Below the pieces are notes generated by a model that saw only the letters and a list, made by a program, of their open reading frames with translations, was not told the origin of the DNA and did no database searches. Position numbers and translations under genes: made by a program. Shown piece after piece: positions 18,773 through 29,670 of a stretch of DNA of 64,000 nucleotides; position 1 is the stretch's first letter, and the number at the start of each line of letters is the position of its first letter. Origin of the DNA: Spraguea lophii (lineage: Eukaryota > Microsporidia > Spragueidae); the NCBI GenBank assembly GCA_001887945.1, contig LDOQ01000289.1, forward strand, positions 31,383 through 95,382, read 5' to 3'.

Positions 18773-21700
18773 ATGAATACCATAGAATATAAATTATTAT
18801 ACAAATATAATAAATATAAATCTATACATGTTCTATATAATAATAATAAAAATATAGATAACAATAAATATATAAACGATACTACCAATAGTAATACTAA
18901 TAATAATATTAATAATATATTAATAGTATCTAATAATAGTATAGATATATTATCATATGATTATAAATATTTATATTCTATTAATCTAGATAATATAATA
19001 GATATTATTACATATAAAGAATATATAATAGTATTAACATATAAGTATCTATACCTATTAAATAATAAAAATAATTATTATAATAGATATGAAAATGATA
19101 TCAATAAACATACTACCACTGATAATACTAATAAACATATTACCATTAATACTAATTCTAATACTGATATTTATAATAATAAAATAATATTAAATAAAGA
19201 TAATTATAATATAGACAGTATAATACATATAATAGATAATAATATTATAATATACAATAATAATACTATAACCGTTATAAAATATAATAATAAGATTATA
19301 GATAGTAATATAAAAGATAATATTATAAGAGATAGCGATAAGATTATAACAGAAATAAATAATAAAATATTAAAGATATTAAATTATAAAGAATATTTAG
19401 TAACCTTAGAATATAATAATAAATATATAAATGATAGTCAAAGTGATAATAATAATGTTATAAGCGACATTAACAACCATACTAACACTTATACTAATAA
19501 TAATAAATATATAATTAATTTCTATAGTATTCTTAAAGATAGAATAATAAATATATATTCTAAAGAATACAATAATATTAAAGATATATTTATTATAGAT
19601 AATATATTATATCTATATTATAATGATATAAAAGATAGTAATAGTATAGATAATGATATAGATAATGATATAAAAGATAATAATAAAGATATATATGATA
19701 ATAATATTAATACCAATAAAACAATAATAAAAGAATATAAGATAATGAAATATAAATATTCTATAGAATTAATATTTAATAATAAAAATATTTATAATTG
19801 TATTTATGATATATTCTTAATAGACAATAAATTATATTTAAAATATAATAATAGATATAATAATGATAGTAATATGAGTGATATAAATGATATAAGTGAT
19901 AATAGTAATATGAATGATAGTAATAATAAAGATAATATAAACAATATTAATGATATATCTAATATTATTATTATATCTAAAATTAATATAAACATAGATT
20001 ATATAAAAATAATAAATAATAATTTTATAATTATAAGTAATAATAATATATTTTCATATACAATAGATTATAAGTATATTAGATCTATTAATAATACTAA
20101 ATATATAAGTGATAATAATAAGGATAGATATATGAGTGATGGCAATAGTAATGATAGATATATAACTAATAATAATACTCGCATAACCTTAGGTAACCCT
20201 TGTAATAATATTATCACTAATAATACCATCACCAATAATAATAATATAATATACAGTAAAGAATATAATATAGATAATAATATATTTATATTTAATATTA
20301 TAAAATTAATAGATATAAATAATATTATAGATATAAGAATAATAGATAATTATATTATTATATATCAATATAATAATAATGATATACATATGAGTGATAA
20401 TAGTAATATGTATAATAATAATGATAATAATAAATATATGAGTGATAGTAATAATGATAACAATACTATAATTGATAATAACAATATAAGAATAATAATA
20501 TATTATAAAAATAAATATCTATATTCATCATATTCATTATATGATAATATTATAGTTTATAAAGATAATATATATTTATTATATTCTAATTATACTATAA
20601 TAGATAACCATATTGTATATAAAGATAATAATGATAACAATAACAATAAAGATAGTAATATATATAGAGTAAGTATAAAAGATAATACAACAAAAATACA
20701 TAATAGAATATATTCTTATAACAATATTAACACTACTAACAATCATATTAACAATATTAGTATTGATAATAATAATTATTTATATAACATAGATGAATAT
20801 ATCTTAATAATAAATAATAATACAATAAATATAATAGATAATAATAATAATAAAATATATTTAATAATAGTAAAAGATAATATTAAAAGAATAACACATA
20901 ATAATAATAGAATATATATTTATTATAATCATTATATTAAAATATATACTTATAATAGATATAATAGATGTGATAAGGATAATACTGTTAAACATATTAA
21001 TAATACTATTAATAATATTTGTGATAATAAAATAAGAATATATTTTAAATGTAATATAAATATAAAAGATTATGAAATATTCATATTCTATAATAATTAT
21101 ATTATTCTTTATAATAACAATAATAAAAGTATAGATAATAAAAGTAATGATGATAATAATACTAAAAGCATAGATAAGAGTAATATTACTACTACTAACA
21201 ATAATAATACTTACATAACCTTTAGTAACCCTAATAAATATAATAATAATAATATTTATTATAGATTAATAGATAATAAATTATATAGAATAGATAATAT
21301 AAAAATAAATAATATAAACATTAATTTAATAGATAGAAAAGTATTATATTATTATATTTATATTAATTATAATAACATTAATGATAATAATATTAAGAGT
21401 AATAATAGTAATTATAATAATACTAAAAGTATAGGCATAGATAATAAGAATGATATAAATGATATGGATAATATAACTAATAATAATATTAATAATAATA
21501 TAAATACAATAATCAATAGGTTTAGTAAAGATAATTATTTAGAAGATTTAATATTCAAAAGAATAAAATATAATAATATTAACAATAAGAGTAATAATAA
21601 TATAGATAATAATACTAACAATCATATAAATAATATAAACCATATAAATAATATAAATATATCATTTATAAAATATATGAATAATTATTATAAAATAAAT

Positions 21701-22438
21701 AATAAAATAAATGATATAAAGTTTATTACTGTAATATACAATAATATAATAATAAGTGATAATAATAGAATATATATTTATAATATAGGTAATAGATATA
21801 ATATAAATAATAGTAATAATGATAATAGTAATATAGTATATGATATAGATAATAATAGATACAGTATAAATAATAATAATAATATTATTACTACCTATCC
21901 TAACCCTAATGATAATAATCATATAAATAATAATATAATATATTATAATAATTTATTATTAAAAAAAGTAATAAATATTAAGAGTAATATTATAAGAATA
22001 ATAAAAGATAATATTTATATAACAGATAATTATAAATTATATATTTATAAATATATTATTATAAGAGATACTACTAATAATAATCATAATAATAATATAA
22101 ATAAATATATTACATCTGTAGAAAGAATAGATACTATAGAAATAAATGATATTATAAACTTTTATATTTATAATAAATATATTATCATAAACAATAGAAT
22201 AGGATATATTTATTATATTCAATATAATAATATTATAAATAATAATAATATAAGAGATATAAAAGATACTGAAGATAGTAATAATACTAACAACTATATA
22301 AACCATAGTAATACTAATATTAATACATATAATTATATAAAAGATTTATATACGATAATATTAAAATATATAATAATAGAAAATAGATTATTTATTATTA
22401 CTATAGATTATAATGTATATGAGATTATTTTATATTAA
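18773..22438 (+). CDS. Very large Asn/Ile/Asp/Tyr-rich protein, possible beta-propeller
   Basis: An uninterrupted frame of 1221 codons in DNA where TAA and TAG are the commonest words must be under selection. The start is preceded by CCC (CCCATG). Composition is extreme: Asn, Ile, Asp, Tyr and Lys dominate, in runs such as NNNINNI. Between the Asn-rich inserts there are regularly spaced short hydrophobic strands (NILIVSNNSIDILSY, YIIVLTYKYLYLLN, FIIISNNNIFSYT, IIINNRIGYIYYIQY). These resemble propeller blades of the WD40 or CPSF-A (Cft1/Rse1/DDB1) kind, down to a C-terminal strand at the very end. The family assignment is a guess from this periodicity. The codon and amino-acid style matches the HAD gene at 7.7 kb and differs from most neighbours. 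Confidence 0.75.
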   Translation: MNTIEYKLLYKYNKYKSIHVLYNNNKNIDNNKYINDTTNSNTNNNINNILIVSNNSIDILSYDYKYLYSINLDNIIDIITYKEYIIVLTYKYLYLLNNKNNYYNRYENDINKHTTTDNTNKHITINTNSNTDIYNNKIILNKDNYNIDSIIHIIDNNIIIYNNNTITVIKYNNKIIDSNIKDNIIRDSDKIITEINNKILKILNYKEYLVTLEYNNKYINDSQSDNNNVISDINNHTNTYTNNNKYIINFYSILKDRIINIYSKEYNNIKDIFIIDNILYLYYNDIKDSNSIDNDIDNDIKDNNKDIYDNNINTNKTIIKEYKIMKYKYSIELIFNNKNIYNCIYDIFLIDNKLYLKYNNRYNNDSNMSDINDISDNSNMNDSNNKDNINNINDISNIIIISKININIDYIKIINNNFIIISNNNIFSYTIDYKYIRSINNTKYISDNNKDRYMSDGNSNDRYITNNNTRITLGNPCNNIITNNTITNNNNIIYSKEYNIDNNIFIFNIIKLIDINNIIDIRIIDNYIIIYQYNNNDIHMSDNSNMYNNNDNNKYMSDSNNDNNTIIDNNNIRIIIYYKNKYLYSSYSLYDNIIVYKDNIYLLYSNYTIIDNHIVYKDNNDNNNNKDSNIYRVSIKDNTTKIHNRIYSYNNINTTNNHINNISIDNNNYLYNIDEYILIINNNTINIIDNNNNKIYLIIVKDNIKRITHNNNRIYIYYNHYIKIYTYNRYNRCDKDNTVKHINNTINNICDNKIRIYFKCNINIKDYEIFIFYNNYIILYNNNNKSIDNKSNDDNNTKSIDKSNITTTNNNNTYITFSNPNKYNNNNIYYRLIDNKLYRIDNIKINNININLIDRKVLYYYIYINYNNINDNNIKSNNSNYNNTKSIGIDNKNDINDMDNITNNNINNNINTIINRFSKDNYLEDLIFKRIKYNNINNKSNNNIDNNTNNHINNINHINNINISFIKYMNNYYKINNKINDIKFITVIYNNIIISDNNRIYIYNIGNRYNINNSNNDNSNIVYDIDNNRYSINNNNNIITTYPNPNDNNHINNNIIYYNNLLLKKVINIKSNIIRIIKDNIYITDNYKLYIYKYIIIRDTTNNNHNNNINKYITSVERIDTIEINDIINFYIYNKYIIINNRIGYIYYIQYNNIINNNNIRDIKDTEDSNNTNNYINHSNTNINTYNYIKDLYTIILKYIIIENRLFIITIDYNVYEIILY

Positions 22439-22780
22439 TATAAAATGATATCGAGAGAGCGTAAATTACAATGATAAAATATATTTATTTTAATAATAAC
22501 ATTAGATAGGTAATATATTATTAAAAATATTATTTATTTTCTTTACATCTTAATATAAAATCTTATAAAAGATTATTATTAAAACTGTTCATTGCTTTTA
22601 AACTATATTATTTTAAAAATATCTCTTTTATTTGTCTTTGATTTTTTATTTGATATATAACTTTTAAATTAAAAGTATTTATTATAATGTTTAATTCTGT
22701 TAAATAAGATAATATTTCGTTACGCTTTATAAAATCTAATATTCCCTAATATTAAAATTATATTCTTATCATATGTTTCT
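22439..22780. other. Intergenic AT-rich sequence
   Basis: Nothing supportable seen. Confidence 0.4.
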
Positions 22781-23320
22781 TTAATAAATATTTTTAAGTG
22801 TTCTATAATATATTTCTCGGTTTAGAAGTTTATAATGTACTAAAAATTTATGATGTATTATAACAGCTAGCGAGGAAAGTGTAGTTATCAAAATGTTTTG
22901 ATCGTTATTAGGTGCAACATAAGTAACAATTGGTATATTTGTTGGGCTATATCTGTATGGATTACTTATGTGTAGGTTGGATCTATATTTATATAAAAAC
23001 AAGATTGTTTTGTTCTTCATTGCAAGAAGTGTAGAGCAATATTTAATAACTTATTTTCTATGAGTGATTAAACGGACCACAAAGAGTCGCCTTTTCAGCT
23101 CTTTTCTAGGGATACCACTAGCATTAACAATTCTATGTAGACTGTGGTATATAGTTAACTTTTGTTATATGTTCTTTACGTGTGATAATTTGGGTTAAGG
23201 ATTGTCTTCAACAAATATATCTCGAATGATGCAACTAAGCCTCTCTATATTCTTTGGGTTTACACCCGTAATCTCAGAAAAAGTTGTAGAGGAATTCTCA
23301 TTAAAAGTGTATAAATAATA
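22781..23320 (-). pseudogene. Decayed coding sequence of unknown origin
   Basis: This island has clearly higher GC than its surroundings. One minus-strand frame reads protein-like across few stops: FSEITGVNPKNIERLSCII, RDIFVEDNP, stop, several residues, then LHRIVNASGIPRKELKRRLF, stop, and an open 79-codon stretch containing NLHISNPYRYSPTNIPIVTY and APNNDQNILITTLSSLAVII. That pattern fits a degenerating gene or transposon ORF better than chance. I cannot name the family. Confidence 0.45.
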
Positions 23321-23568
23321 TTTGTTATAATATTGTTATCCTCATAAGTGATGCGGGAGTCCCATCCATTCTTATATGTTTTATTTGCTCAAAGAGATAT
23401 TCTGTTATAGTAATATACGTCTTACTTTATGCTATCAATAAGGTTGAAATAGATAATATTTATATTAAAAATAATTTTAAAATAAATTCATTTTATTTGA
23501 AAACCCAATTTCTACCTTTCTTTCTAAATTTTCTCCAGCATTACTCTATAACATATAAAAGTTAATAA

Positions 23569-26500
23569 TCATATACTTTTTCTATATGCCATAAATTCTT
23601 CTATACTATTAAAATATTTATTTTTATATTTTAATTTATCTCTTAATTTAATATATTCTTTATTTATTATATCTTTGATTTTATAATAAAATGTTATATA
23701 TCCAGGGTATGCAGAAGATAGATAAAATCTATAATATATTTTATTATCTATATTATTATTGCATTCATTCATTATACTTCTTTTTGCTTCTATCTCATTT
23801 TTTACGTATTTATTGTTTTTCTTTATCTTATTAAACATTATAAATATATTCTTAATATAGTTTTCTACTTCTTTCATTGTTTTATATTTATGTTCTTCTA
23901 TTATTATATCTTTATCTTCTAATAATTTTATAGAAATTATATTATCATCTAATAATATCATTATAACTGCCGTATTATTGGTTTTACTATCTCTTATTAT
24001 TACTGGGTTATCTTTATTTAAAAGTTGACTAATAAATTTTATATTCGTATTATTATAATTCTTATAATAGAGTATGCTTTCTTTGTATTTATATTTTTTA
24101 TCTAAGGTTTCTTTTTCTATTATTTCACCTGTTATGAAAAATCCATTTTGTGATATTATTTTTAAATTTACTTCATCATTAATAGTATATCTATCTTCTG
24201 ATAATCTTACTGATACTAAAAACTTATTATCTGATGTACATACATTTCTTTTTGGAAGGGTATTATCTTCATTTGTAAGATAACCTTCTATTTTTATACC
24301 AGATTGTCTACCTTTTTCATATACTGTTACTGTAATATATCCTTCTACTTTTTTAGTTACTATACCTTTATATTCTCCATACACTAAACCTATTATAGAT
24401 TCTGCCATCTGTTTCTCAGAAATATTATTATTTTCATTGTCATTAGAAATTATATTTCTTTTATAACAAGTATAATGTATACATCTATTTAAATTAGCAT
24501 CATTTTCTACCATTTGTAGTATTTCTGTTAAATCACCATACATTATCTCTTTAACCCTTTTAGAAGGATTATTTTCATCTATTTCATCTTCTCCAACAGT
24601 AGCAGCACAAATCATACGTATTACATCATAATCATTTGGATGTAATAAAGTACCATCCAGTATTTCATAATTTTTATTATTATCATAATCATAAATCCTC
24701 AAGAAAGAAAGTAAATTTTTATTCTTCGTATCACCTAAACTTATAATTTTCTCAATATCTGATAATTTCTCTATGTATCCATAAGATATTATATCTTCTA
24801 TAAAATTACTTGGAATAATTATATTTAAAATATTTCTATATAATCTACTATTTATAGCTCTGTTGATATCAATGCCTATTATACTTAAAGCAGTCAATAA
24901 TCCTTTTCTTATTGCATTATTATAAATTGATGTATATATATTTTCTCCTTCATTCTTAGAAGTATTAATTATATTTTTATTAAAATATCGGTATGATAAC
25001 TCATTATTCAATATTTTATAAACAATTAATTCGGGTACACTCATTCTTAAAGCACAATAATAACTAAGGTCTTCTACATCCATATACTCTACATATGATA
25101 TATTTACATTAACCGTTTCTTCTGTTAATTTCTTAATAAATTTTATATTGTTAGTAGTACCTGTAATTCCAAACACCATATTACTTTTACCATTTAAATT
25201 ATTATTATATTTTTCTATTATAATTCTTATATTATCCAAAAAAGATTTCTTCTTTATCGATAATTGTTCTAGTATTTCTAAATTATAATTTATCACAGTA
25301 ATTTTTATATCATAACTGTATTCAGCTATACCAACACAAATATTATTATTATTGTTATAATTATTTAATACATAATTAACCACACCATCATATATTTCTC
25401 TTTCTCTTTTTTTATTCAATTTATTCTTTATATCCTCTAAATATCTACTTTCTATTATTTTATTGATTTTATTTTTTATTTTCAATGTTAAATCCTTATC
25501 ATTAAGAAAATTACATATTTTTCCATCTTCAGTGTAAATAGAAGATAATATTTTATCTACGATATCATCTAATTTATACTCTTCTATGAATATTCCTTTA
25601 ATCTTATTAATATCTTCTGATTCTCTTATAAACTCTTTTATTTCTCTATAATCGTTTCTATTTATCTTATATCTAAATATATCTGTATTATTAGATACAG
25701 TATCTTTATCGGTATAATTCGTATTATTATACTCATTACCCATATTACCATCTTTATTTTTATTATCTTTTATATTTATACAAATATCATATATATTATA
25801 TAAATATTCTAAAAATAATGGATAGGATAATAATATATCTATTATTACATCCACATTCACTTTATTATCTATTTTATATTTACTTTCTTCTATATATTCG
25901 CTATTACCATTCTTTATAATCTTATATATTCCTTCTATCAGACTATGAATTCTATTATCTTTTAAATTATTTAACTTATTTAAATATTTTTTATATTCAA
26001 TTATTTCTTCTAATTTATACGTCTTTTCTATATCCTCCAATAAATTATTATTATCTATTTCTTTTTTATTATTTAATTGCATAAAATCATATGCTAATAT
26101 TTGCTCTTTTATATTTTTATATTTTTTAAAGTTATTCATATAATCCTGTGTTTCCAGAATTTCCATGATTTTTAGATTATTTTCCTTCTGATGTAATGCT
26201 ATATGGTAGGGTGAAACACCCTTATCTAAAGATCTTACTACTATTCTTATATCTTCATATTGTATATTAATTATTCTAGATATCCATTCTGCACACTCCT
26301 CAACATCTAAACGTTGAGTAGGAACTAAATTTATATGTGGATTAATGCATGAATTAATATTTATATTTTTATCTATTTGTTTGTTTGTTTCGTATTTAAT
26401 GCTATGACTGGAATCGGTATCAGAGTCTTCATTACGTATATTTTCATAGATATAATTGTATTCTTTTCCTGTACCGAATACATCAAGTATAATATTATCC

Positions 26501-26604
26501 ATGTAGCCATCATCATAATAATCTTCTTCAGAAATTTCTTCTTCATCTTTTTTAAATTGTTGGCGACGTTGTGAAAATATTTGTTCGTCAGAGGATTCTC
26601 CCAT
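23569..26604 (-). CDS. SPT6: Transcription elongation factor Spt6
   Basis: Encodes 1011 residues, shorter than yeast Spt6 (1451). Spt6 is a histone chaperone that travels with RNA polymerase II. The N-terminus is acidic (DEEEISEEDYYDDGYMD). The helical core starts near VPTQRLDVEECAEWISRIIN. A YqgF-like domain follows with FGITGTTNNIKFIKKLTEE and YMDVEDLSYYCALRMSVPEL. Next come AIRKGLLTALSIIGIDINRA, a helix-hairpin/death-like section, and an S1 domain (GEYKGIVTKKVEGYITVTVY to IKIEGYLTNED). The C-terminal tandem-SH2 region includes NPVIIRDSKTNNTAVIMILL, matching the Spt6 VIIRPSS segment. CCCCC abuts the ATG. The N-terminal acidic region is strongly reduced. Confidence 0.85.
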   Translation of the reverse strand: MGESSDEQIFSQRRQQFKKDEEEISEEDYYDDGYMDNIILDVFGTGKEYNYIYENIRNEDSDTDSSHSIKYETNKQIDKNININSCINPHINLVPTQRLDVEECAEWISRIINIQYEDIRIVVRSLDKGVSPYHIALHQKENNLKIMEILETQDYMNNFKKYKNIKEQILAYDFMQLNNKKEIDNNNLLEDIEKTYKLEEIIEYKKYLNKLNNLKDNRIHSLIEGIYKIIKNGNSEYIEESKYKIDNKVNVDVIIDILLSYPLFLEYLYNIYDICINIKDNKNKDGNMGNEYNNTNYTDKDTVSNNTDIFRYKINRNDYREIKEFIRESEDINKIKGIFIEEYKLDDIVDKILSSIYTEDGKICNFLNDKDLTLKIKNKINKIIESRYLEDIKNKLNKKREREIYDGVVNYVLNNYNNNNNICVGIAEYSYDIKITVINYNLEILEQLSIKKKSFLDNIRIIIEKYNNNLNGKSNMVFGITGTTNNIKFIKKLTEETVNVNISYVEYMDVEDLSYYCALRMSVPELIVYKILNNELSYRYFNKNIINTSKNEGENIYTSIYNNAIRKGLLTALSIIGIDINRAINSRLYRNILNIIIPSNFIEDIISYGYIEKLSDIEKIISLGDTKNKNLLSFLRIYDYDNNKNYEILDGTLLHPNDYDVIRMICAATVGEDEIDENNPSKRVKEIMYGDLTEILQMVENDANLNRCIHYTCYKRNIISNDNENNNISEKQMAESIIGLVYGEYKGIVTKKVEGYITVTVYEKGRQSGIKIEGYLTNEDNTLPKRNVCTSDNKFLVSVRLSEDRYTINDEVNLKIISQNGFFITGEIIEKETLDKKYKYKESILYYKNYNNTNIKFISQLLNKDNPVIIRDSKTNNTAVIMILLDDNIISIKLLEDKDIIIEEHKYKTMKEVENYIKNIFIMFNKIKKNNKYVKNEIEAKRSIMNECNNNIDNKIYYRFYLSSAYPGYITFYYKIKDIINKEYIKLRDKLKYKNKYFNSIEEFMAYRKSI

Positions 26605-28040
26605 GGGGGAATAAATAAAAATTTTATAAATTTCAAATTTAGGTTGTAGATTTTCTTTTGATTGGTGAGTAATTTCATATTATTCCCTTTTTATTCTTTG
26701 TATAATCGTTAGTTTATTTAAATATGGTAGGTATAAATTTTTAAAATAAGAATAAATGATTATCTTTGGAATTGGAATATAAGATGATATATTAACAAAT
26801 AAAACAAGGATATTAGAAGTTATAATCTTTCTAATAAATATTATAATAATAATATATTAACCTATACAAAATAACTTTATTGTGGAGTGTAACAATATTA
26901 ATCAAAAGACTCATTTTCAATTAATAATAACATCATGATTTTATTATTAGATAAAGTTTATATGAAGATATTAAACAGAAAATAAAATTAATATGGATGT
27001 ATGGAAATATATAACATATAATGTATCAAAACATCTCTTTAGAAAGGAAAAATTCATTCGTTTTTACGATATAAAACTTTTTTTACAGAAACTTCTGATA
27101 GTTATAATATTACTCAAAAAGAAATTCTAGAGACATGATATTTCCGGGTGAATGATATCATTTAAAAGGATTTACAAGCTTAATGAACTTTGCATTAATC
27201 CTTTATAATGCCTATGAATGTAATAATTTCAATAAGTAAGTAATAAATGTGCGAAAGGTTCTTCTTTCATTGTTAGAAAACAGTAAAAATAAAATAAAGT
27301 TATTTTAAGAGAGAATAACATCCGATTTTATAATATAAGAAATGTAATTTAGTCAAAAAATCAAAAATTTGATTAAAGAAAGAGATAGACGGTTAATAAA
27401 TAACTGTTTAAACGTGTGAAATATACTTTATCGTAGTAAATTGAAATATGTATAGAATCGTAACAAAAGCAATGATTTATTAGAGGAATGTGTATGAAAT
27501 AAAATAATCTTTCTGATATAATGACTAAAAAATAGTTATTAACCGTCAAATATCATTATTAGAAATCCTAAAAAAACACAAAATAATTTATAATCATTAC
27601 GTAATTTATATTAATCCACATATCCAAATAAAATATATATCATAACCTATATTACCTTTTATATTTAAAGCATGGTTAAGTAAAATAAAATATTTATTGA
27701 AAAATAAATTTATATTATTGAATACAAAAAAATATAATATTTCAACACGTTTTTCTTAATTTTCATAAAAACTTCATTTAAACCTTTATATATATTTTTT
27801 TTAAAACTAGATAAAAATATAATAATGGTTATATCCAATTATATAAATGATCACAATAATAATTAACATATATTTGAATAAATTATACAATCATCTCTAT
27901 GTATCATTTTATTAAAAACTATACAATATATCTTTAATCTAATTATAATATATTTTTTTATTTCTAAAATAATTTAAATTATCTTTCTTTTATATTTTTA
28001 TTTGAAGAAAATTTTAAATTTTTTTAAAATATTTTTTTAT
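26605..28040. other. Intergenic AT-rich sequence with a weak dispersed repeat
   Basis: No gene. Positions 27218-27300 share the GCGAAAGGTT-containing block with 16106-16195. The rest is unstructured AT-rich DNA, mixed with a few moderately GC stretches such as GACATGATATTTCCGGGTGA at 27133. Confidence 0.4.
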
Positions 28041-28043
28041 CCC
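28041..28043 (+). promoter_or_regulatory. CCC start-proximal motif of RPS2
   Basis: CCCTTAATG: the C-run lies four to six bases before the ATG at 28047 and supports that start rather than the upstream in-frame ATG at 28002. Confidence 0.5.
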
Positions 28044-28046
28044 TTA

Positions 28047-28793
28047 ATGAACAGTGAAGAAACAACAAAAACATCTAGTCAAGAACAAAGAAGACCTAAA
28101 AGAGCACCAAGAGAAGAAGCTGAATGGTTTCCAAAAACTAGTTTGGGTAAATTAGTTAAAGCTGGTAGAATTACACTCGATGAAATCTTTGGTCACTCAC
28201 TTTGCATCAGAGAACCAGAAATAATAGATTATTTCCTTAAAGCCACATTGAAAGAAGAAGTTCTGGTTATTAAATCAGTTCAGAAGCAAACTAAAGCCGG
28301 TCAAAAAACAAGAATGAAAGTAGTATTAGCACTCGGAGATCATAATAACTATATTGGAATAGGAAGTGGTGTTGCAAGAGATGTAGTCTCTGCAATAAAC
28401 GCAGCTAAAGTAGTAGCAAAATGTTCTATGAGACCAATAAAAAAAGGATTTTGGGGTAATGAGATTGGAGAAGCACACACAGTACCAGTTAAGGCTCTTG
28501 GAAAATGTGGAAGTGTTAAAGTACAAGTAACACCAGCACCTAAAGGAACTGGATTAGTAGCAGGTGGAGTCAGTAAAACTATTTTCAAATTAGCAGGAAT
28601 AAAAGATATATTTACTTCTTCAAAAGGACAAACATGCACAACTGAGAACTTTGCAAGAGCGTCTCTTTATGCTATAACCAATTCTACAAATTTTAATATG
28701 CCTAATGTTATTGAGGAGAAAGTAGTAGAATTAAATCCTATATTAAAAAACGCAGAGTTTTTAATTGAACAAGAACAGAGAGACTTGAGATAA
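28047..28793 (+). CDS. RPS2: 40S ribosomal protein uS5 (Rps2)
   Basis: Cytosolic small-subunit protein at the mRNA entry channel, needed for decoding accuracy. The frame opens at 28002, but the ATG at 28047 gives MNSEETTKTSSQEQRRPKRA and a natural 248-residue protein. Landmarks are EWFPKTSLGKLVKAGRITLD, EIIDYFLKATLKEEVLVIKS, the S5 N-domain VQKQTKAGQKTRMKVVLALG with GIGSGVARDVVSAINAAK, and the S5 C-domain VPVKALGKCGSVKVQVTPAP with GTGLVAGGVSKTIFKLAGI. No parts are missing. Composition is less AT-biased than in the neighbours, as expected for a highly expressed conserved gene. Confidence 0.97.
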   Translation: MNSEETTKTSSQEQRRPKRAPREEAEWFPKTSLGKLVKAGRITLDEIFGHSLCIREPEIIDYFLKATLKEEVLVIKSVQKQTKAGQKTRMKVVLALGDHNNYIGIGSGVARDVVSAINAAKVVAKCSMRPIKKGFWGNEIGEAHTVPVKALGKCGSVKVQVTPAPKGTGLVAGGVSKTIFKLAGIKDIFTSSKGQTCTTENFARASLYAITNSTNFNMPNVIEEKVVELNPILKNAEFLIEQEQRDLR

Positions 28794-29100
28794 AAAATTA
28801 AAGGTTAATTGAAAAAATATTTGAGTTCTTTATTTTCATTCAGTAAAAATTTCCTAATGACGGTTTTATCCCATTAAAATAATTATTTAGTTTTTTATAA
28901 AAAAAATATTTTTTAAATATGACTCATTACTATATATGGATTGATATACGTTTACAAGATAAGTATAAAAGTAATACTATTTGTATTAAGCTGGGATGGT
29001 GTAGATTAAAATAAATACTAAGATTATGCTTGGAATTTAAAGAGAAAATAGTTGCATACATTCAATTTACTGCGGCTTTAGAAGAAGGAGAAAAGAAAAT
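28794..29100. other. Spacer between RPS2 and the SINE
   Basis: AT-rich, no gene seen. Confidence 0.4.
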
Positions 29101-29113
29101 CTTAGTGTGTCAA

Positions 29114-29605
29114 TTTTTTTTACGAATGAAACTTTTATTTATCAAAGCTTCCTGGCCGGTTGCGGCCTACCATGGTCTGTGATCTTCGGTTCTTAAAGCA
29201 CATCTAAGTTTATACCAACCGGTTTCGCTACAGATATGCATTAATCTCATCTTACCTTATGCTCCGAGTGTTAGGATTTTGCGTCTGGTGCACGTCTCCG
29301 CCCCCTCCCAGGTTTTAAGGAATTCCAAGTCTCTTCGTTACATAATATTGGCCGAGTCACTAATCAATACAGGGATTGCAACTACATCAGCTAAACACTA
29401 CTTTAATCTAGTAGCGGGGCCGTCATACAAAGCACAGCTATGCTGTGCTATCGAAACCTCACCCACTCAACAACCTTTTTTCTTCTCTTCTGCATTTATT
29501 ATTATTTTATTTTTTTTTGTTTTGAAAGCTTTTTCTGGATGAGGGATTCGAACCCGCCAGGCTTGGGGTTTGGTTACCACCCCACGACCACTGGGCCAGG
29601 CGGGA
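29114..29605 (-). mobile_element. Full-length tRNA-headed SINE with 13-bp target-site duplication
   Basis: This is the best-preserved copy of the dispersed retroposon. On the minus strand it begins TCCCGCCTGGCCCAGTGGTC, containing a perfect pol III A box (TGGCCCAGTGG), and carries a perfect B box (GGTTCGAATCC) about 50 bases further on. An A-rich linker, a roughly 350-bp body and the tail AATAAAAGTTTCATTCGT plus eight A follow. CTTAGTGTGTCAA flanks it exactly on both sides (29101-29113 and 29606-29618). The head, A-tail and duplication together show retroposition. It has no coding capacity of its own; the plus-strand ORF at 29279-29542 is antisense read-through. Its GC content is far above that of the surroundings, so it is a young copy. 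Confidence 0.93.
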
Positions 29606-29670
29606 CTTAGTGTGTCAAGAATGAAAAAATATCTGTGACAGATTAAAATAATATTTAAAGAAAAACATTA

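Noticed and set aside
28002..28046. N-terminal extension of uS5
   Set aside because: The 15 residues are A/T-driven, not family-like, and the CCC motif marks the ATG at 28047.
29279..29542. Plus-strand ORF of 87 codons
   Set aside because: Antisense read-through of the young GC-rich SINE; no protein features.
29536..29605. tRNA gene on the minus strand (A and B boxes present)
   Set aside because: The sequence cannot fold as a full cloverleaf with matched acceptor stem, and it is fused to the SINE body repeated elsewhere; it is the SINE head.
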